Shown piece by piece: positions 45,523 through 56,829 of a stretch of DNA of 64,000 bases. The stretch is from NCBI GenBank assembly GCA_012932295.1, contig JAAONU010000014.1, forward strand, positions 39,602,770 through 39,666,769, given 5' to 3'. The stretch's first letter is position 1. Each line of letters opens with the position of its first letter. A program made the position numbers and the translations under genes. Origin of the DNA: Cyclina sinensis (lineage: Eukaryota > Mollusca > Bivalvia > Venerida > Veneridae). The notes beneath the pieces are model-generated. The model was not told the origin of the DNA. It was given only the letters and a program-made list of their open reading frames with translations, and searched no databases.

Positions 45523-48500
45523 ATGAACACTTGGCTTTTAATTTCGGTTGTAGCCGCTTTTCAGGGTGCTACTTTGGTGAGGCAATTTATTTTAAATACC
45601 GCGTTTTTAACACTAAACTCCTTTATTTTAAAGTTTGGAAATTCTTTAAAAAGTTATATACAATGTATTTGTTAATGCTTTGTTTAAAAAAGGTGATGAA
45701 TAATATATTGATGATGAAGATGACTAAAGAAGGGGGAGAAGAGGAAAAAAGAAGGATTATTGGAAGAAGAATAACATTATGATAATGATGGCGATAGTAT
45801 AGGTGGTAGGGTGGTTTGTATTTTAAAGAGTTGTCGATGCTGATGATGAAGATGGCAATAACTAAGATTTTTTTTAACATTATCACATTGTATAATTACA
45901 TGTATTATTACTATCATTATTATTATTGTTGTTATTTGTGTGCAGGCTATACCTGCTCCAGGTCACGGTGCCTTAGCTGGTTACTGCGATACTTCCGGTC
46001 ACTGTGACGTTGGTGAATGTTGCGTCAGTTTCAACCAACCAAGAGGACGAAGGGTGGTCCTAGATCACCTGGATCCCAACCTGATGCAGTATGTACATGG
46101 AAGCTGCAAGAAGATGGGTGTCGAGGGATCAAGTAAGTACGATTAATCACAGCTGACTGACACCAAAATAATAAAAAACAGTTGCAATAGTACTTATGAT
46201 TTTAATGATATTCTTGTGTTCACATATTGATCCATTGAAATATTGTCTTAGAAATTAACATTGAAAAAATACGTATTTATTGATGAAAAAGGAGCTGCAG
46301 AGATAGAAGATTCTGCCTGTTTCTCTGAAACGTGTACGTTAATCTGACAATCGGAATACCTCGGTTATAGACGCTACGCCACACAAACCATGATCGTTAG
46401 GATTCCCGGGATGCTACGATTGGTAAATCTGACTGACAATAACAGCGAATAATCTTTACCTTGAAATCACTACTATTAGGCTTATTACATTGCTGCTTTA
46501 GATGCTGATTTTTGGTGATCTCTGGAAATTTTGTTTAATATAAATGAGCTGCATGAAATTAAAACAAAGAGAACTCTTACAAGTGACGTTGCAGTGACGT
46601 TGCAACGGTAATCCTCTAATAAATAGGAATATAAGCTGTTTAGCAAATTACTGAAATATGTATTCATATACACTGTGATTTTCAGAATGCATCGTCAACG
46701 AACTACAGACAGGGTTTGACGGGCTGTACTACGACTGTCCTTGCGCCAGTGGTTATATTTGCAGTGGTACAGGAACAACGGTTCTCAATAAAGGAGAACT
46801 GGGTCTGTATAAATGTTTACACTTACATTCGTGAGTTCTATGAATTTATCAGTTATTGGCATACAGTACAGATAATAAAAATCGAATTAAGGCTTAGGGT
46901 AACAAAAAAAAACATAACCTTTATAGCATGAAAGGAACAGGGCTTTTCAAAAGGGGTGGGCTTGTGGTCAGGAAAAAAAACGCATAGGGCATATCATCAA
47001 GAGATCAAGAGTTCGATCCCCATTATATTAACACTTCTGATTTTTCTTATTGACAATTGGTACCGACGATAGTTAAACTCAGTCCAAATCACTATTCATA
47101 AAGGTTGCCATAGGTAATCAGGACAAAAATAATTGAAATTACATTTGGTTTGTTTTTCTATTGCTCAGGTGTCTGTATATCTGCAACATCAAAAAAGGCG
47201 ACCTTAAATCAGCCATGTTCTTCCGGCGCGGACTGTGCAGACACGGAATGTTGCCTTAGCAACATGCGGCCAATAGGAAAACGCTCCACTGGGCATTGTT
47301 CTGCAATGGGAACCGATGGCTCTCGTAATACGTTTATTTACTAAAGCAACGTTTGCTGTAATTTATATAATGCAAATCGTAATAAGTAACTTATACATGT
47401 TGAAATCAACATGGCTTCAGTTACCGATGAGAGTTCCGGTAACAATTGAAAAAGCAGAAAGGCTCTGTTTCAGTATATAGATTCTTCCAAAACGGCAAAC
47501 GTAATATTGGAGTAATTTCTGAAACGAACTCTTTAAATGTGTCCTACAAAAGTTTGCATTTGTTGGTCATTTGGACAATACTAGCTCAAACTCATGTTGG
47601 GCTTTCTTCAAGGAGATATATTTCTTATACTTTCTAACGTTTTTCAAAAGCAATAAATTAGTCTGTGAAAAGAAATGTTTGTATTTAAGTTCATTTCTTC
47701 TTCCGTGTAAAAGTATAATTATCTTTTTTGGTATAGACTGTCTTGTGAAAATGGACTCTGGAAAACCAAATAGCACCGTGTTTTCGTGCCCCTGTATATC
47801 AGGGTTGACCTGCCATGGGAAAGGCATTTATGATATTCCACTAGGAGAGGTGGGAACGTAAGTATTTCTATAAAGAAAAAAAGTGATTCGAGTCTATGAG
47901 TTGTGGGGATATGGGTGAAATTTTTCACTTTTATTAGGGGAAATATAAATAAGAAATAGTTTAAATCGGAAATATTGAAGAGAAACTGTTCATACAAAAT
48001 AACATTGATACATCGTAATTTTAATAGTATTAACTAACGTAGTAGAAATGAGTACATGTGGTAATATTTCATGAAATACTACTCTGTGTCTAAATTAGTA
48101 TAAACAAAAGGTATACCTAACTGATAGAGAATGTTCCAGGGAAAATTGGCGTCATTTAAAGCAAATAATCAAATGTACCAATTTGGAGGAGTTTCATATA
48201 CAAAAAGTAATCAGAGAGGAAAACAGGATTTAAATGAAACAAGAATGAACGCCATGTTTACGGAGGGGCCTAAGAAAGTTAAAATTTTGTGACAAACAAA
48301 CAGACAAACACACGGACAGGTAGACCAAAAACAATATGCCCTCCCTCCGCGGAGCATAAAAACGAAACAAGACAATTATGAATATGCTATAGCAAAAAAG
48401 GTCGTTTTATTAGAAAATACAAAGACTGATCTAAAATACCTCATAGCAACATAAATGGTTAATAATATGGTTGAATGTGATATTAAGATACAGTTTATGA

Positions 48501-48936
48501 AAAGAAAAAGTTAAATGATTTTTCAAGATATTCCATTGAAAATCAATTTTTATATGATCTATTCATTTAAAACAACCCCATTGAAAAATCTATATAATTA
48601 AAGAGAAATGACAAGAAATATAATTATCAAAAGGATAATAGCAATTTTAAAAACAGTTAGTGGCCTAAAAAGAACTTTAATATCTGATTTTTTTTATTTT
48701 AAACGTTCGTTCAAAGCTTAAAAAATTACATTAATTCCTTGAAAATGTTGCAAAAAATTCAAATAAATATAGTTAACGAATTGTCTATCGAAAATGTAAA
48801 ATTTGCAACAATTAGCATGATCCCGCTGATGTACCAAAGTACTTTTTTTGGTTTAACAAGTATATACTGAAGATATTTTTTGATTGGCTTTAAATTCAAT
48901 AAAATGCATTTATTATTTTTCAGATGTGGAAACTGA
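45523..48936 (+). CDS. Secreted protein with two tandem prokineticin-type (AVIT-like) ten-Cys domains
   Basis: Six exons join in phase to 215 aa plus TGA: 45523-45576, 45946-46132, 46686-46802, 47169-47324, 47737-47857 and 48924-48936. Exon 1 is exactly a signal peptide (MNTWLLISVVAAFQGATL). Domain 1 reads C-x5-C-x4-CC-x26-C-x9-C-x15-C-x-C-x5-C-x16-C. Domain 2 reads C-x5-C-x4-CC-x15-C-x9-C-x15-C-x-C-x5-C-x15-C. The spacings C-x5-C-x4-CC, C-x9-C and C-x-C-x5-C are those of prokineticins and the related colipase/astakine fold, so each half should form one disulfide-knotted module. The AVIT N-terminal hexapeptide is absent; the mature start is near AIPAPGHG, so receptor use is unpredictable. The exon 3 donor is a non-canonical GTCTGT but is the only one keeping frame. 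The last coding exon is 13 nt and supplies the final Cys and stop. Secretion is inferred. Confidence 0.87.
46940..47035 (+). repeat. tRNA-like SINE relic in intron 3 of the prokineticin-like gene
   Basis: GGCTTGTGGTCAGG resembles an A box, and CAAGAGTTCGATCCCC at about 47,007-47,022 is a clear B box. Not foldable as a tRNA. Confidence 0.4.
48110..48365 (+). repeat. 3' end of a dispersed Helentron/pearl-like repeat in intron 5
   Basis: An ACAGACAAACACACGGACAG microsatellite-like run is followed by AACAATATGCCCTCCC and TCCGCGGAGCATAAAAA, a hairpin-type terminus like those at about 405 and 23,245. The upstream boundary is uncertain. Confidence 0.5.
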
Positions 48937-49279
48937 GAATGACAAGGCCTGGCCGTGACAAATAGATATGAAAAGAGAACTTTCCGAATTTTGTTGTAAC
49001 TTTCCTCCTCACTTCAGATTTCTGTTTTGCTGCTATATACTTATTTTATTGTTCGGACCTAACTCCAACAAGCTACAATTAAAATAACAGCGATGATTCT
49101 ATGGGACATTGTTTAAAACTCCTTGCTGGGTCACTTGGCCAAACGACTTCAACAGCCTCGAATGAAGTAAAATTTTATAAAAAACAGTAGCTCGACAATG
49201 CCGCTGCCTTTGGGTTTCTTAATCTTTACATTTTTACTAAATAACATATATTACTGACACAGAGGAAGAGACGGACTGG

Positions 49280-49285
49280 AATAAA
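49280..49285 (+). terminator. Candidate polyadenylation signal for the prokineticin-like gene
   Basis: AATAAA 344 bp past the stop codon at 48,936, the first canonical signal downstream. Confidence 0.5.
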
Positions 49286-49465
49286 ACTTGATTCACTCGC
49301 TTAAAAGTATAGCTTAATGCCGACTTGGCGATTTCTACGAAGTTTGAATATATACCTTTTTTATGGTTACGGCTTTGGACAGGATTTATTGTAGAGCGAA
49401 AACATAAAGATAAATATTTTTACAAAAGGGTATATATCCATAACATAACACGTGTCTACGGGCCT

Positions 49466-49705
49466 ATGAAAGGAAAGGAACGCGTGATACTGTTTGGTTT
49501 TTTATTTATATTTCAAATAATTTTTGTTGTTATTTTCACTTTAATTTGTTGTGTTTTAAAGTACAATGAAATCTATCTTAATTGTAACATTAAGATCGCT
49601 CTCGAGATACCACTAACAATTGATCAAATCGTAAGAGAGAAGAGAGGAGCCAGTCCAATCAATACTGGTATTCATATACATCCGGGCGAATTGATAAACA
49701 TGTAG
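49466..49705 (+). CDS. Orphan type II membrane-anchor-like ORF
   Basis: From Met at 49,466 the frame encodes MKGKERVIL followed by a strong hydrophobic span of about 24 residues (FGFLFIFQIIFVVIFTLICC). A polar stem with REKRGASPINTG follows, to a stop at 49,703-49,705 (TAG, abutting GTAAAA). The layout is that of the anchor exons of the neighbouring glycosyltransferases. The same frame continues upstream to 49,325 with no better support. It could be a leftover first exon of a lost gene copy, an alternative first exon for copy 4, or chance. No catalytic exon follows before copy 4. Confidence 0.3.
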   Translation: MKGKERVILFGFLFIFQIIFVVIFTLICCVLKYNEIYLNCNIKIALEIPLTIDQIVREKRGASPINTGIHIHPGELINM

Positions 49706-49711
49706 GTAAAA

Positions 49712-49805
49712 TGTCTAAAGACGCATCCCGTGCTCCGTCGGAGATTCAAACCAGGGACTCAAAAAAGGAGACAACGCCCTAACAACTGGACTGTCAAGGT
49801 ATACC
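49712..49805 (-). repeat. tRNA-derived SINE relic
   Basis: The minus strand reads TTGACAGTCCAGTTGTTAGG (A-box-like) and CCTGGTTTGAATCTCCG (B-box-like). Bases 49,806-50,660 hold AT-rich spacer with a run of ACGTAA/ACGCAA-type short motifs near 50,170-50,280 and no other feature. Confidence 0.5.
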
Positions 49806-50668
49806 TGTAACATGAAATATACACGTTCAGTGTCTTTCAGACATATCAAATCACGACGTGGTGACTTAAAAATAGATACGGAAGTGAGTATACGAAGTTA
49901 CTGATTTAATACTAAAATCAATGTTATACGCTAGGTTAAAGAAACGGTAAATTGTGGTTATATTTAAAGCACTAAATATAAAGGTAAGTTCACTTTTTAA
50001 GCTATACATTTACATAAATATATAACAATACATTTTATATACAAAACAATATATATTCTTTAATGTCGTTTGTAGTTTTAATTAGTTTTGGCAATTTTTA
50101 CTAATACAAGTGTGTGTTTACTTGTTTGCTCATAAGACTAAAAGTCTTTTTGCATTTTCAACATGAAATTGCATGAAATTGCGTGACGTAACGTAATTTA
50201 TCGTAATGTAACGTCACATAAAGCAACGCAATGCAACACAGTTAAGTACAGCATAGCATAACATTACGCAGCTGGGCACAACACAAATCAGGTAAGTTCT
50301 GAACGGTATGTCCAGCGCGTATAATAACAGATTAAAACATTGTTTTGAGTTTTATTTAGTGATATTAAGTATGAATCAGTATGAATCTAATATAATATCA
50401 ATTCCTGACAATAAATACCATCGAGTAAAATAGGCTGACTTAGATAGTCTACAGACAAACGGATCCGAGCATTTACATATCAAGCAGTTGCGGTGTCTAA
50501 TGCGAGTCTTTGCCGCTATTGGGGTGGGAGAGGGGTTGAAAAAAAACCTATGACGACGTTTCCTTCCATTTACATCATTTACATTTGTCAAATCTACACT
50601 TGGCTATTGGTTTCATCGGTTTAACTCATAAAAAATATATACGATATATTCCAGGCCGAAAAATCAAC

Positions 50669-52481
50669 ATGAGACTACATCTACGATCTACAATTGGTGT
50701 TGCTGTAATTCTTATTATCTTCATCGTGTTTGCATACCAAGCAGGGCAACAAAGTGAAGAAATTAAAGTAAGAAGTAAGTTGACACCGCAGTTGTGATTT
50801 ATTCTCACGAAGGTTTGGGTGGGGCGGTGGTGGAGGAAGAGGTCAGAGTACTCGAAGTACTTCGAAAACTCACGGAGAACCCCGAAATAGTCGAGTAGTA
50901 ACGACTGTTGTTAGTTTGGTTAACTGCTAAGACCATACTTGTTGCCAGCAGCATAATATATCTTACTTTATCCTTCTACATTTGGGTTTTGTTCAGCTAA
51001 AATGTACTACAAGAAGAAGAGAACATGTCTTGGTGCTGACATCATGCTGAAAATAATTCTAACTGGACCCTGTTTGGAAAATTATTAAAAAGATTATTGG
51101 AAAAATGAATGTATCTTTCCACAATCAAAAAGCCAATTAGCTAGTTTAATAAAATTCAAAGAAGATCTATATCTATGAGTCAGAGTTTTTTAACACGAGC
51201 AGAACTAATCCTGAACTATTTCCCATTCCAGGTGAGCGTAAGAAAGAAAAACCCACGGAAAAGGCCGTAAATGTTGAAAGCAGGAATTTAAGTGAAATGG
51301 CTTCGGATGTAACAGCTGCACTTAGGCCGAGAGTAAATATATTACATGGGGCACAGGACACAAGAAAACAGTCCGCCATATCTAGTGATCGAATAGAGAA
51401 CAAAGCTCTAAGAAATGTCAGTCTTATATCACAATTAGTTAAAATCCCGAAAAATCCTCTGCCAGTAAATTTTACTGTTATTTTAGCTGAAATAATCCAG
51501 CAGTTTCCAATATTTCAACCAACAGAAGAAGTAGAATTTCCTACAAAAGAGGGCGCTTCACCGCGGATACCACATATTATACACCAGATTTATACAAACA
51601 TTACAGTTGTAGCAAATTATTCCAAATATATAACGACATTCATTAAGAACAATCCTAAATGGGAGTATAGATTCTGGACATACGAGTCCGGACGACGTCT
51701 CATTGCTAAGCTACACCCTTACCTGTTGCCGACTTTCGACAATTTAACGTCAGAAAGTGTGAAGAAAACGGATTTGATTAAATACGCCGTATTATATGAG
51801 TTTGGAGGTATTTATGCGGATCTTGATGTGAAGAACTATCGTCCTCTTGATTTAGTTACGATGAAATTTGCTTGCATCATTCCCACAGAGCCATTTGAAC
51901 ATGCAAGCTTTTTCTTACGACGGACTATGCTGCTGAATTCTGGTATACTGCTTTGTAGGCCTAAACATCCATTTTTTAAAGCATTGCTTACGAACATACC
52001 AGAAGTTGATTCTAAAAGTTCTCCAATTAAGGGTACTGGCTCGAGATTCGTGACAGCGCAGTATTTGAAATACATGAACCTCACAGAAAATGACATCAAC
52101 ATGACTAAAACAGACAATGACACCAATACGCCTTATTTCTACAAAGGAACGCTGGATGCAGAAGACGAAAATGGCATTTACATTCCAAACTCTCAATATT
52201 TCAACGACAAAATTGATTCTCAGCTTGTAAACAAAGAAGGAAACAGCATACTGTGTCAAACATTCAGGAATATCAAATATGTCACGCGCCTGTTACTTAT
52301 GTCACCAATCCGTATGCGAGCTTGTGCTGAGTACGAAAGCCGTCGGCAGATCAGAAAGAATAAGAGGTATACGTTTACAGAACATTACTGGCATCACCTC
52401 TGGGTTGTGTCGTTAAAATGGCTGAAGTCACTGGAAACAAGACATATAAAAGATATTGTTCCAAACGTGATTCTCTATTAA
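50669..52481 (+). CDS. GT32-family glycosyltransferase, copy 4 (anchor plus catalytic exon)
   Basis: Exons 50669-50774 and 51232-52481 join in phase 1 to 451 aa. Exon 1 encodes MRLHLRST, then a membrane span (IGVAVILIIFIVFAYQA) and QQSEEIKVR. Exon 2 has a longer stem than the other copies, then PRIPHIIHQIYTN (residues about 146-158), NPKWEYRFWTYESGRRL, and YEFGGIYADLDVKNYRPLD with intact DXD (D232, D234). The YKGTLDAEDENGIYIPNSQY block and MRACAEYESRRQIRKNKRY follow. An upstream in-frame Met exists at 50,585, but the later Met gives the expected short cytosolic tail. It is probably an active Golgi sugar transferase; substrate unknown. The first of the two plus-strand copies. Confidence 0.9.
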
Positions 52482-52502
52482 TTTTGTGCATGTTTAAGCA
52501 TT

Positions 52503-52620
52503 GCAATTATTGTAATCTATTTTTCTCATTCATTCATTCATTCATTCGTTCGTTCGTTCATTCGTTCGTTTGTTTGTTCGTTTATTCGTTCGTTCGTTCG
52601 TTCCTTCCTTCCTTCCTCAA
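52503..52620 (+). repeat. ATTC/GTTC tetranucleotide microsatellite
   Basis: Runs of TTCA, TTCG, TTTG and TTCC tetramers directly after the stop of glycosyltransferase copy 4, in its 3' UTR. Confidence 0.93.
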
Positions 52621-52936
52621 TCATGTCATTCATTCATAAAGTTTTCATCATTATAATGTTTACTCTTAATTAATCAAATATTTAAGAATTATTTAATTAT
52701 TATACCATACTTTGTCAGTTAATTAATTTCCAATTTTCATGGAGTAATTGTTACTCTATATCTAACGCTGGCAAAATGAGCACTTGCTCTGAATGAAAAA
52801 TTTTATTAGTCGATTCGGCAGATCTTTTCCAAGCGATTGAAACATAAATGACAAAATAATAATATTGATTTATCAATTGTTTTCTTGCCCAACTTGATAA
52901 ACCCCTTAGTCGATAATTCCTTTTGTTCCATTATTA

Positions 52937-53983
52937 CAGTCCAACCTTACTTAAGCAGCCAGCAAAGGGAAACGGTTATTTTGACTGCTTAAGCAAGGTG
53001 ACCGCCTATTTAGGGGGTAATGTTGGCTCGCTTTCTTAAGTACTAGTAGGCATGTGGTTACTTTGAACTCAGAATCATAACTATCTACTGTTGTATCTTC
53101 ATTAACTTTTTAATATGATAATTCAAGTTAAAAATACAATACAAATAGTATCTTGCAGTCATTTAAATTCTATTAGATATTATTATCACTGACTTTCTAA
53201 TCGCGGCACGAGCGGTCTCATCTTTACTCCAAGATAGTCAAAACATTTGTTCCTTAAGTGCTATCTTTAGTAAAGTACGCCTCAGTAACAGCATGTTTGA
53301 AAATGTCTTTGTTCTAAGTTTACATTTTATCTTTGAAAGTAACAAAACATTCTTAAAAGATAGAAATAAATGTTGATTTGATTTGAAGGCGAATCACGAA
53401 AATTCATTCATTAAGAGTTCTTTCCCTTCCGCGTAATCGGGATGATTCGCACAAGAAGGTGTTCTCCAAACGGGCCGAGATATAGAATAAAGCATAGTAT
53501 TACTTAGGTTCGTTTTCATTTACTCCGTGACAGATTTAAAAATAGAGTCAATTAAAAAGCATGTTTGTAAGGTGCTTATATTTATTTTAATTTCTGTTAA
53601 CCGCTGAAATCAATACCTTTTGTAATTATAAAACAAACTTCTCAACACCTAATGAGATCACATTATAATGGATGCGAAACAAATAGTCGCCGAATTAACA
53701 CACTGATACATTCAAGCACTGTGTATTGTCTCGTGTTTGCCTTCGAGCGTTTATTCTAGGGCTTGTCAAAATATATTCACACCTTGAGCAGACAATACGT
53801 GACCGCTAAATCGGGTTGAATTTTGGCAAATTGAATGCAGTTAGTGTGGCCGCTGGCCGCAGACATAAGGTGATCGTTTAATTAACGTGTTATTTAGAAG
53901 GATTTTCGACGGGAGCGTCATGAATTGACCGTTGACACCAGGTGACCGCCGATATAAGGTGACCGTTAGGGCAGGTTATACTG
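52937..53983. mobile_element. 1,047-bp Tc1/mariner-like non-autonomous element
   Basis: TA dinucleotides flank it (52935-52936 and 53984-53985). The left tip is CAGTCCAACCTTACTTAAG and the inverted right tip is CAGTATAACCTGCCCTAAC. Multiple GGTGACCG motifs lie near both ends in opposite orientation. No transposase frame is visible. CAGTNNAACCT tips with TA duplication fit the IS630-Tc1-mariner superfamily. Confidence 0.7.
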
Positions 53984-53985
53984 TA

Positions 53986-54645
53986 CTTTAAAAACGGTGT
54001 TAGAACTGCTTTTTATTTATTTCTATGACAAAATCTAAGTGTGGTTGCAATATTAAAAGATGGCGTAGCAAACAACAGAAGCGGTGTTCCCTAGTTATAA
54101 GTTAGTAACAACAAAATCCTCTCCTGTTTCAAAAGCACACGTCATACAATATTTTCCTTTACAGAAGAAATGTTCCTTAACAGGCTTACTTTCAGAATGC
54201 ATTTCTGTTAGTAAGTACAACTCCACTAAAAAGTAACGCGGTTTAGTCAGGGACGTAGCTTGGCTTATAGGGCAGTATGTATAGTAGTGTAGGTGGGCAT
54301 ACTCCCCTGGAAATAATGTTTCTGGATGTTATATGTTGCGTTTGATATATTCATGTTTCTGGATCGTAGAATTTCACCGAATATTGAAACACCCTTCCCA
54401 GGCCTATCGTGCCGTAATGTAGCTGGCCGGGGCAAAGATCAGGTAAAATAAATATCCCAAAGAGTATGTGTTGAAATAGCCGCGAACAAAAAAATGCTGC
54501 GAGAAACATTTTGCGCTTTAACACTGAACACGGAAGTATGTGGTAAAATGTTGATCGTTTTATTTTAATACCTTTTAAAACTGCTCTCCCCCAAACTATA
54601 ATGAAAGTTTATTTTCCTATATACTTTTCACAGATCGGCGGAGCT
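53986..54645 (+). promoter_or_regulatory. Upstream region of glycosyltransferase copy 5
   Basis: Spacer between the mariner-like element and the start codon of copy 5. No repeat or exon was recognised; promoter content is inferred from position. Confidence 0.3.
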
Positions 54646-56740
54646 ATGAAAAATCGAGGAAGGGTGCTAGGTTTTGTAATAATCTTGGCTTCAGTACTTC
54701 TGTTTGTATTACATTTCAGCGTAGACCAAGGTAGGTGAACACTTCTTAACCAAACTCAGTAAGTAAGCTTTTTTATTAGAAAAACATGCAGTTAAAACTA
54801 AAATATTATCAAGACATGTTGGGTGCTCATTTGGCTGAAAATTCTTTATTTGCTGATTAATTGTGTCATTTTGGGAGTGCTTTTAATTTCCCTTAATGTA
54901 GCGTGGTCTGAATATTCGAAACATCAGCTCATTTTACCTGAATCATTATTAAAACGTCAACCTCGTCGTGTTGAGTGCTCGATTTTTTGGCTGCGAGTTT
55001 TCCATAACAACATTTTTGGATTATTTGGAAGTGTTTTCGATCTAATTTAGTCCTCTGCGTATAAGAAATAGCAGCTAATTTTACCTGAATTATTAAAACT
55101 TCAGTCTCACCTTGTTAAGTACTCGATTTTTTTTTGGCTGCGAGTTCTTCATTAACAACAGTTTTGGATCATTTGCCAGTGCTTTTGAACTTTTCGTCCT
55201 CAAGCATTGTCTGGGTATAAGAAATGGCAGCTTATACCGGACACTTTGCCGTGCTTTTTTGTGAAAACAGGTCATGCGCAAAAAAAAGTTTATTCGAACA
55301 TTCAGCCTTTGGTATACGTTTGTGTGAATTGCAGGATGTTGATATTTCATGTGCAGACGGAACCATTATTATATCGTGCAAAGCGCAGAAAGTCTTTTTC
55401 AGGCTTACGCAAAAACAGGGGGAAGAAGACAAAACCACCTAAAGCGTACAAGAAAGACAGCATGCATGCACTGGCATCATGCCACTGAGTCCTCCTGAAT
55501 ATTTTCATAAATAAGAAGAAATAATACACCATATTTAATATTTAAATAGACTTGAAAGGCAATGTTCTTTTTGTATCCATGCATTTTGTAATATATTTCA
55601 GGAAACTCAAACGAAGATAACTCGAAGTCGCGAAAAACGATGAAAATTTTAACAGAGACTTGGGAGGCTTATGTCGAGGCAGAAAAAAATAAGAATTTGA
55701 CCGATGAAGAGAAAAAGTTACTGATGTATTCCCCGTTTCAGCCATTCGAAGAGGCAGAGTTCCCAGTCTCAGAAAACAAACAGCCGCGAATACAACATAT
55801 CCTTCACCAGATATTCTGCACCGAGTATGTTCCTGAGCCCTATAAAGGTTTTATTCAGAGTTTTACAAAGAACAATCCAAAATGGGAGTACCGTTTATGG
55901 AACCATTTATCTGGAAGAAAATTTTTGCAAGATCGCTATCCGGAATTAGTCAAAGCTTTTGACAAGTTCGAGGAATGTGATAAACGGAAGAGTAATATTC
56001 TTAAATACGCTGTTGTGCATGCGTTTGGCGGGATGTTTGCGGAGTTTTACATTGAGAATTTACGGCCACTTGATAAAGCAACCTTGAAATACTCTTGCAT
56101 TGTACCAGTTATACCCTTTGAAAACACAGCCATGGGATTCCAGGCGCAGCTCAATATTTTCAATTTCGACGTAATGAAAAACAATTTCGTCGCACCGCGC
56201 TTTACTTCAGATTTATTCCTTTGCAGAAAAGGTCACTCTTTTCTCAAACTTTGCATACACCATCTGACAAATATGCCCCAGGCCGTTGACTCTGAAAGTT
56301 ACGGCGGAACTTCGTTTATGACACACATGTTTATGAAGCACAACAACATTTCAGACGAGGATATGTCAAAACGAATTAAAAACCCAACCAGTAACGCGCC
56401 GTATTTCTACAAAGGTGATCGCCCAGAGGATGCAGATGACGCCGTTTACGTCCCGAATTCTCAGTATTTCTATGACAACGTTGACCCTTATTATCTAAAT
56501 ACCAAAACGAAAGATTTAAATAGGTGTTGGAAATTTGAGAGAATGGAGTTTTTGTCGTCAGTAGGTAAGCGTGCTTGTATGGAATTCGAATGTCGTAAAA
56601 CATTGAGGAAGAATAGAAAATACACATTTACTTTTCACCATAACCATAATTCCAAAGTGTACAATCTAAAAGCATGGATGGAAGACGCTCCGAAGATAAA
56701 CATTAAAGATATAGTTCCAGGCTGCATTTCTTATATATAA
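54646..56740 (+). CDS. GT32-family glycosyltransferase, copy 5, DXD motif lost (probable pseudoenzyme)
   Basis: Exons 54646-54730 and 55602-56740 join in phase 1 to 407 aa. Exon 1 encodes MKNRGRVLG, then a membrane span (FVIILASVLLFVLHF) and SVDQ. Exon 2 keeps the family frame: PFEEAEFPVSENKQPRIQHI, LHQIF, NPKWEYRLWNHLSGRKF, FYKGDRPEDADDAVYVPNSQ and KRACMEFECRKTLRKNRKY. The metal-binding motif has changed from GGxxADxD to GGMFAEFYIENLRPLD, so both aspartates are gone (E176, Y178). There is also an insertion after the PFEN block (NFDVMKNNFVAPRFTSD). The frame is fully open, so this is not a decayed gene but probably a non-catalytic or altered-chemistry paralogue. AATAAA lies at 56824-56829. 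Confidence 0.9.
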
Positions 56741-56823
56741 AAGTTCTCCGAAAGAAAATCTTGAATTTGATATCTATAGAATCAGTTCTTCTTTTTAGCA
56801 CAAATGGTCTATGACTTTTTATC

Positions 56824-56829
56824 AATAAA
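56824..56829 (+). terminator. Polyadenylation signal for glycosyltransferase copy 5
   Basis: AATAAA 84 bp past the stop codon. Bases 56,830-57,585 hold AT-rich spacer including a short dispersed-repeat fragment (CTGACTGAACAGTGTAGACC, about 57,099-57,118) that recurs near 63,270. Confidence 0.5.

Noticed and set aside
50376..50591. Minus-strand 71-codon frame
   Set aside because: No Met context, family resemblance or splice support; it lies in spacer upstream of copy 4.
51836..52259. Minus-strand frames of 96-114 codons within glycosyltransferase copy 4
   Set aside because: They are antisense shadows of the conserved GT32 catalytic exon.
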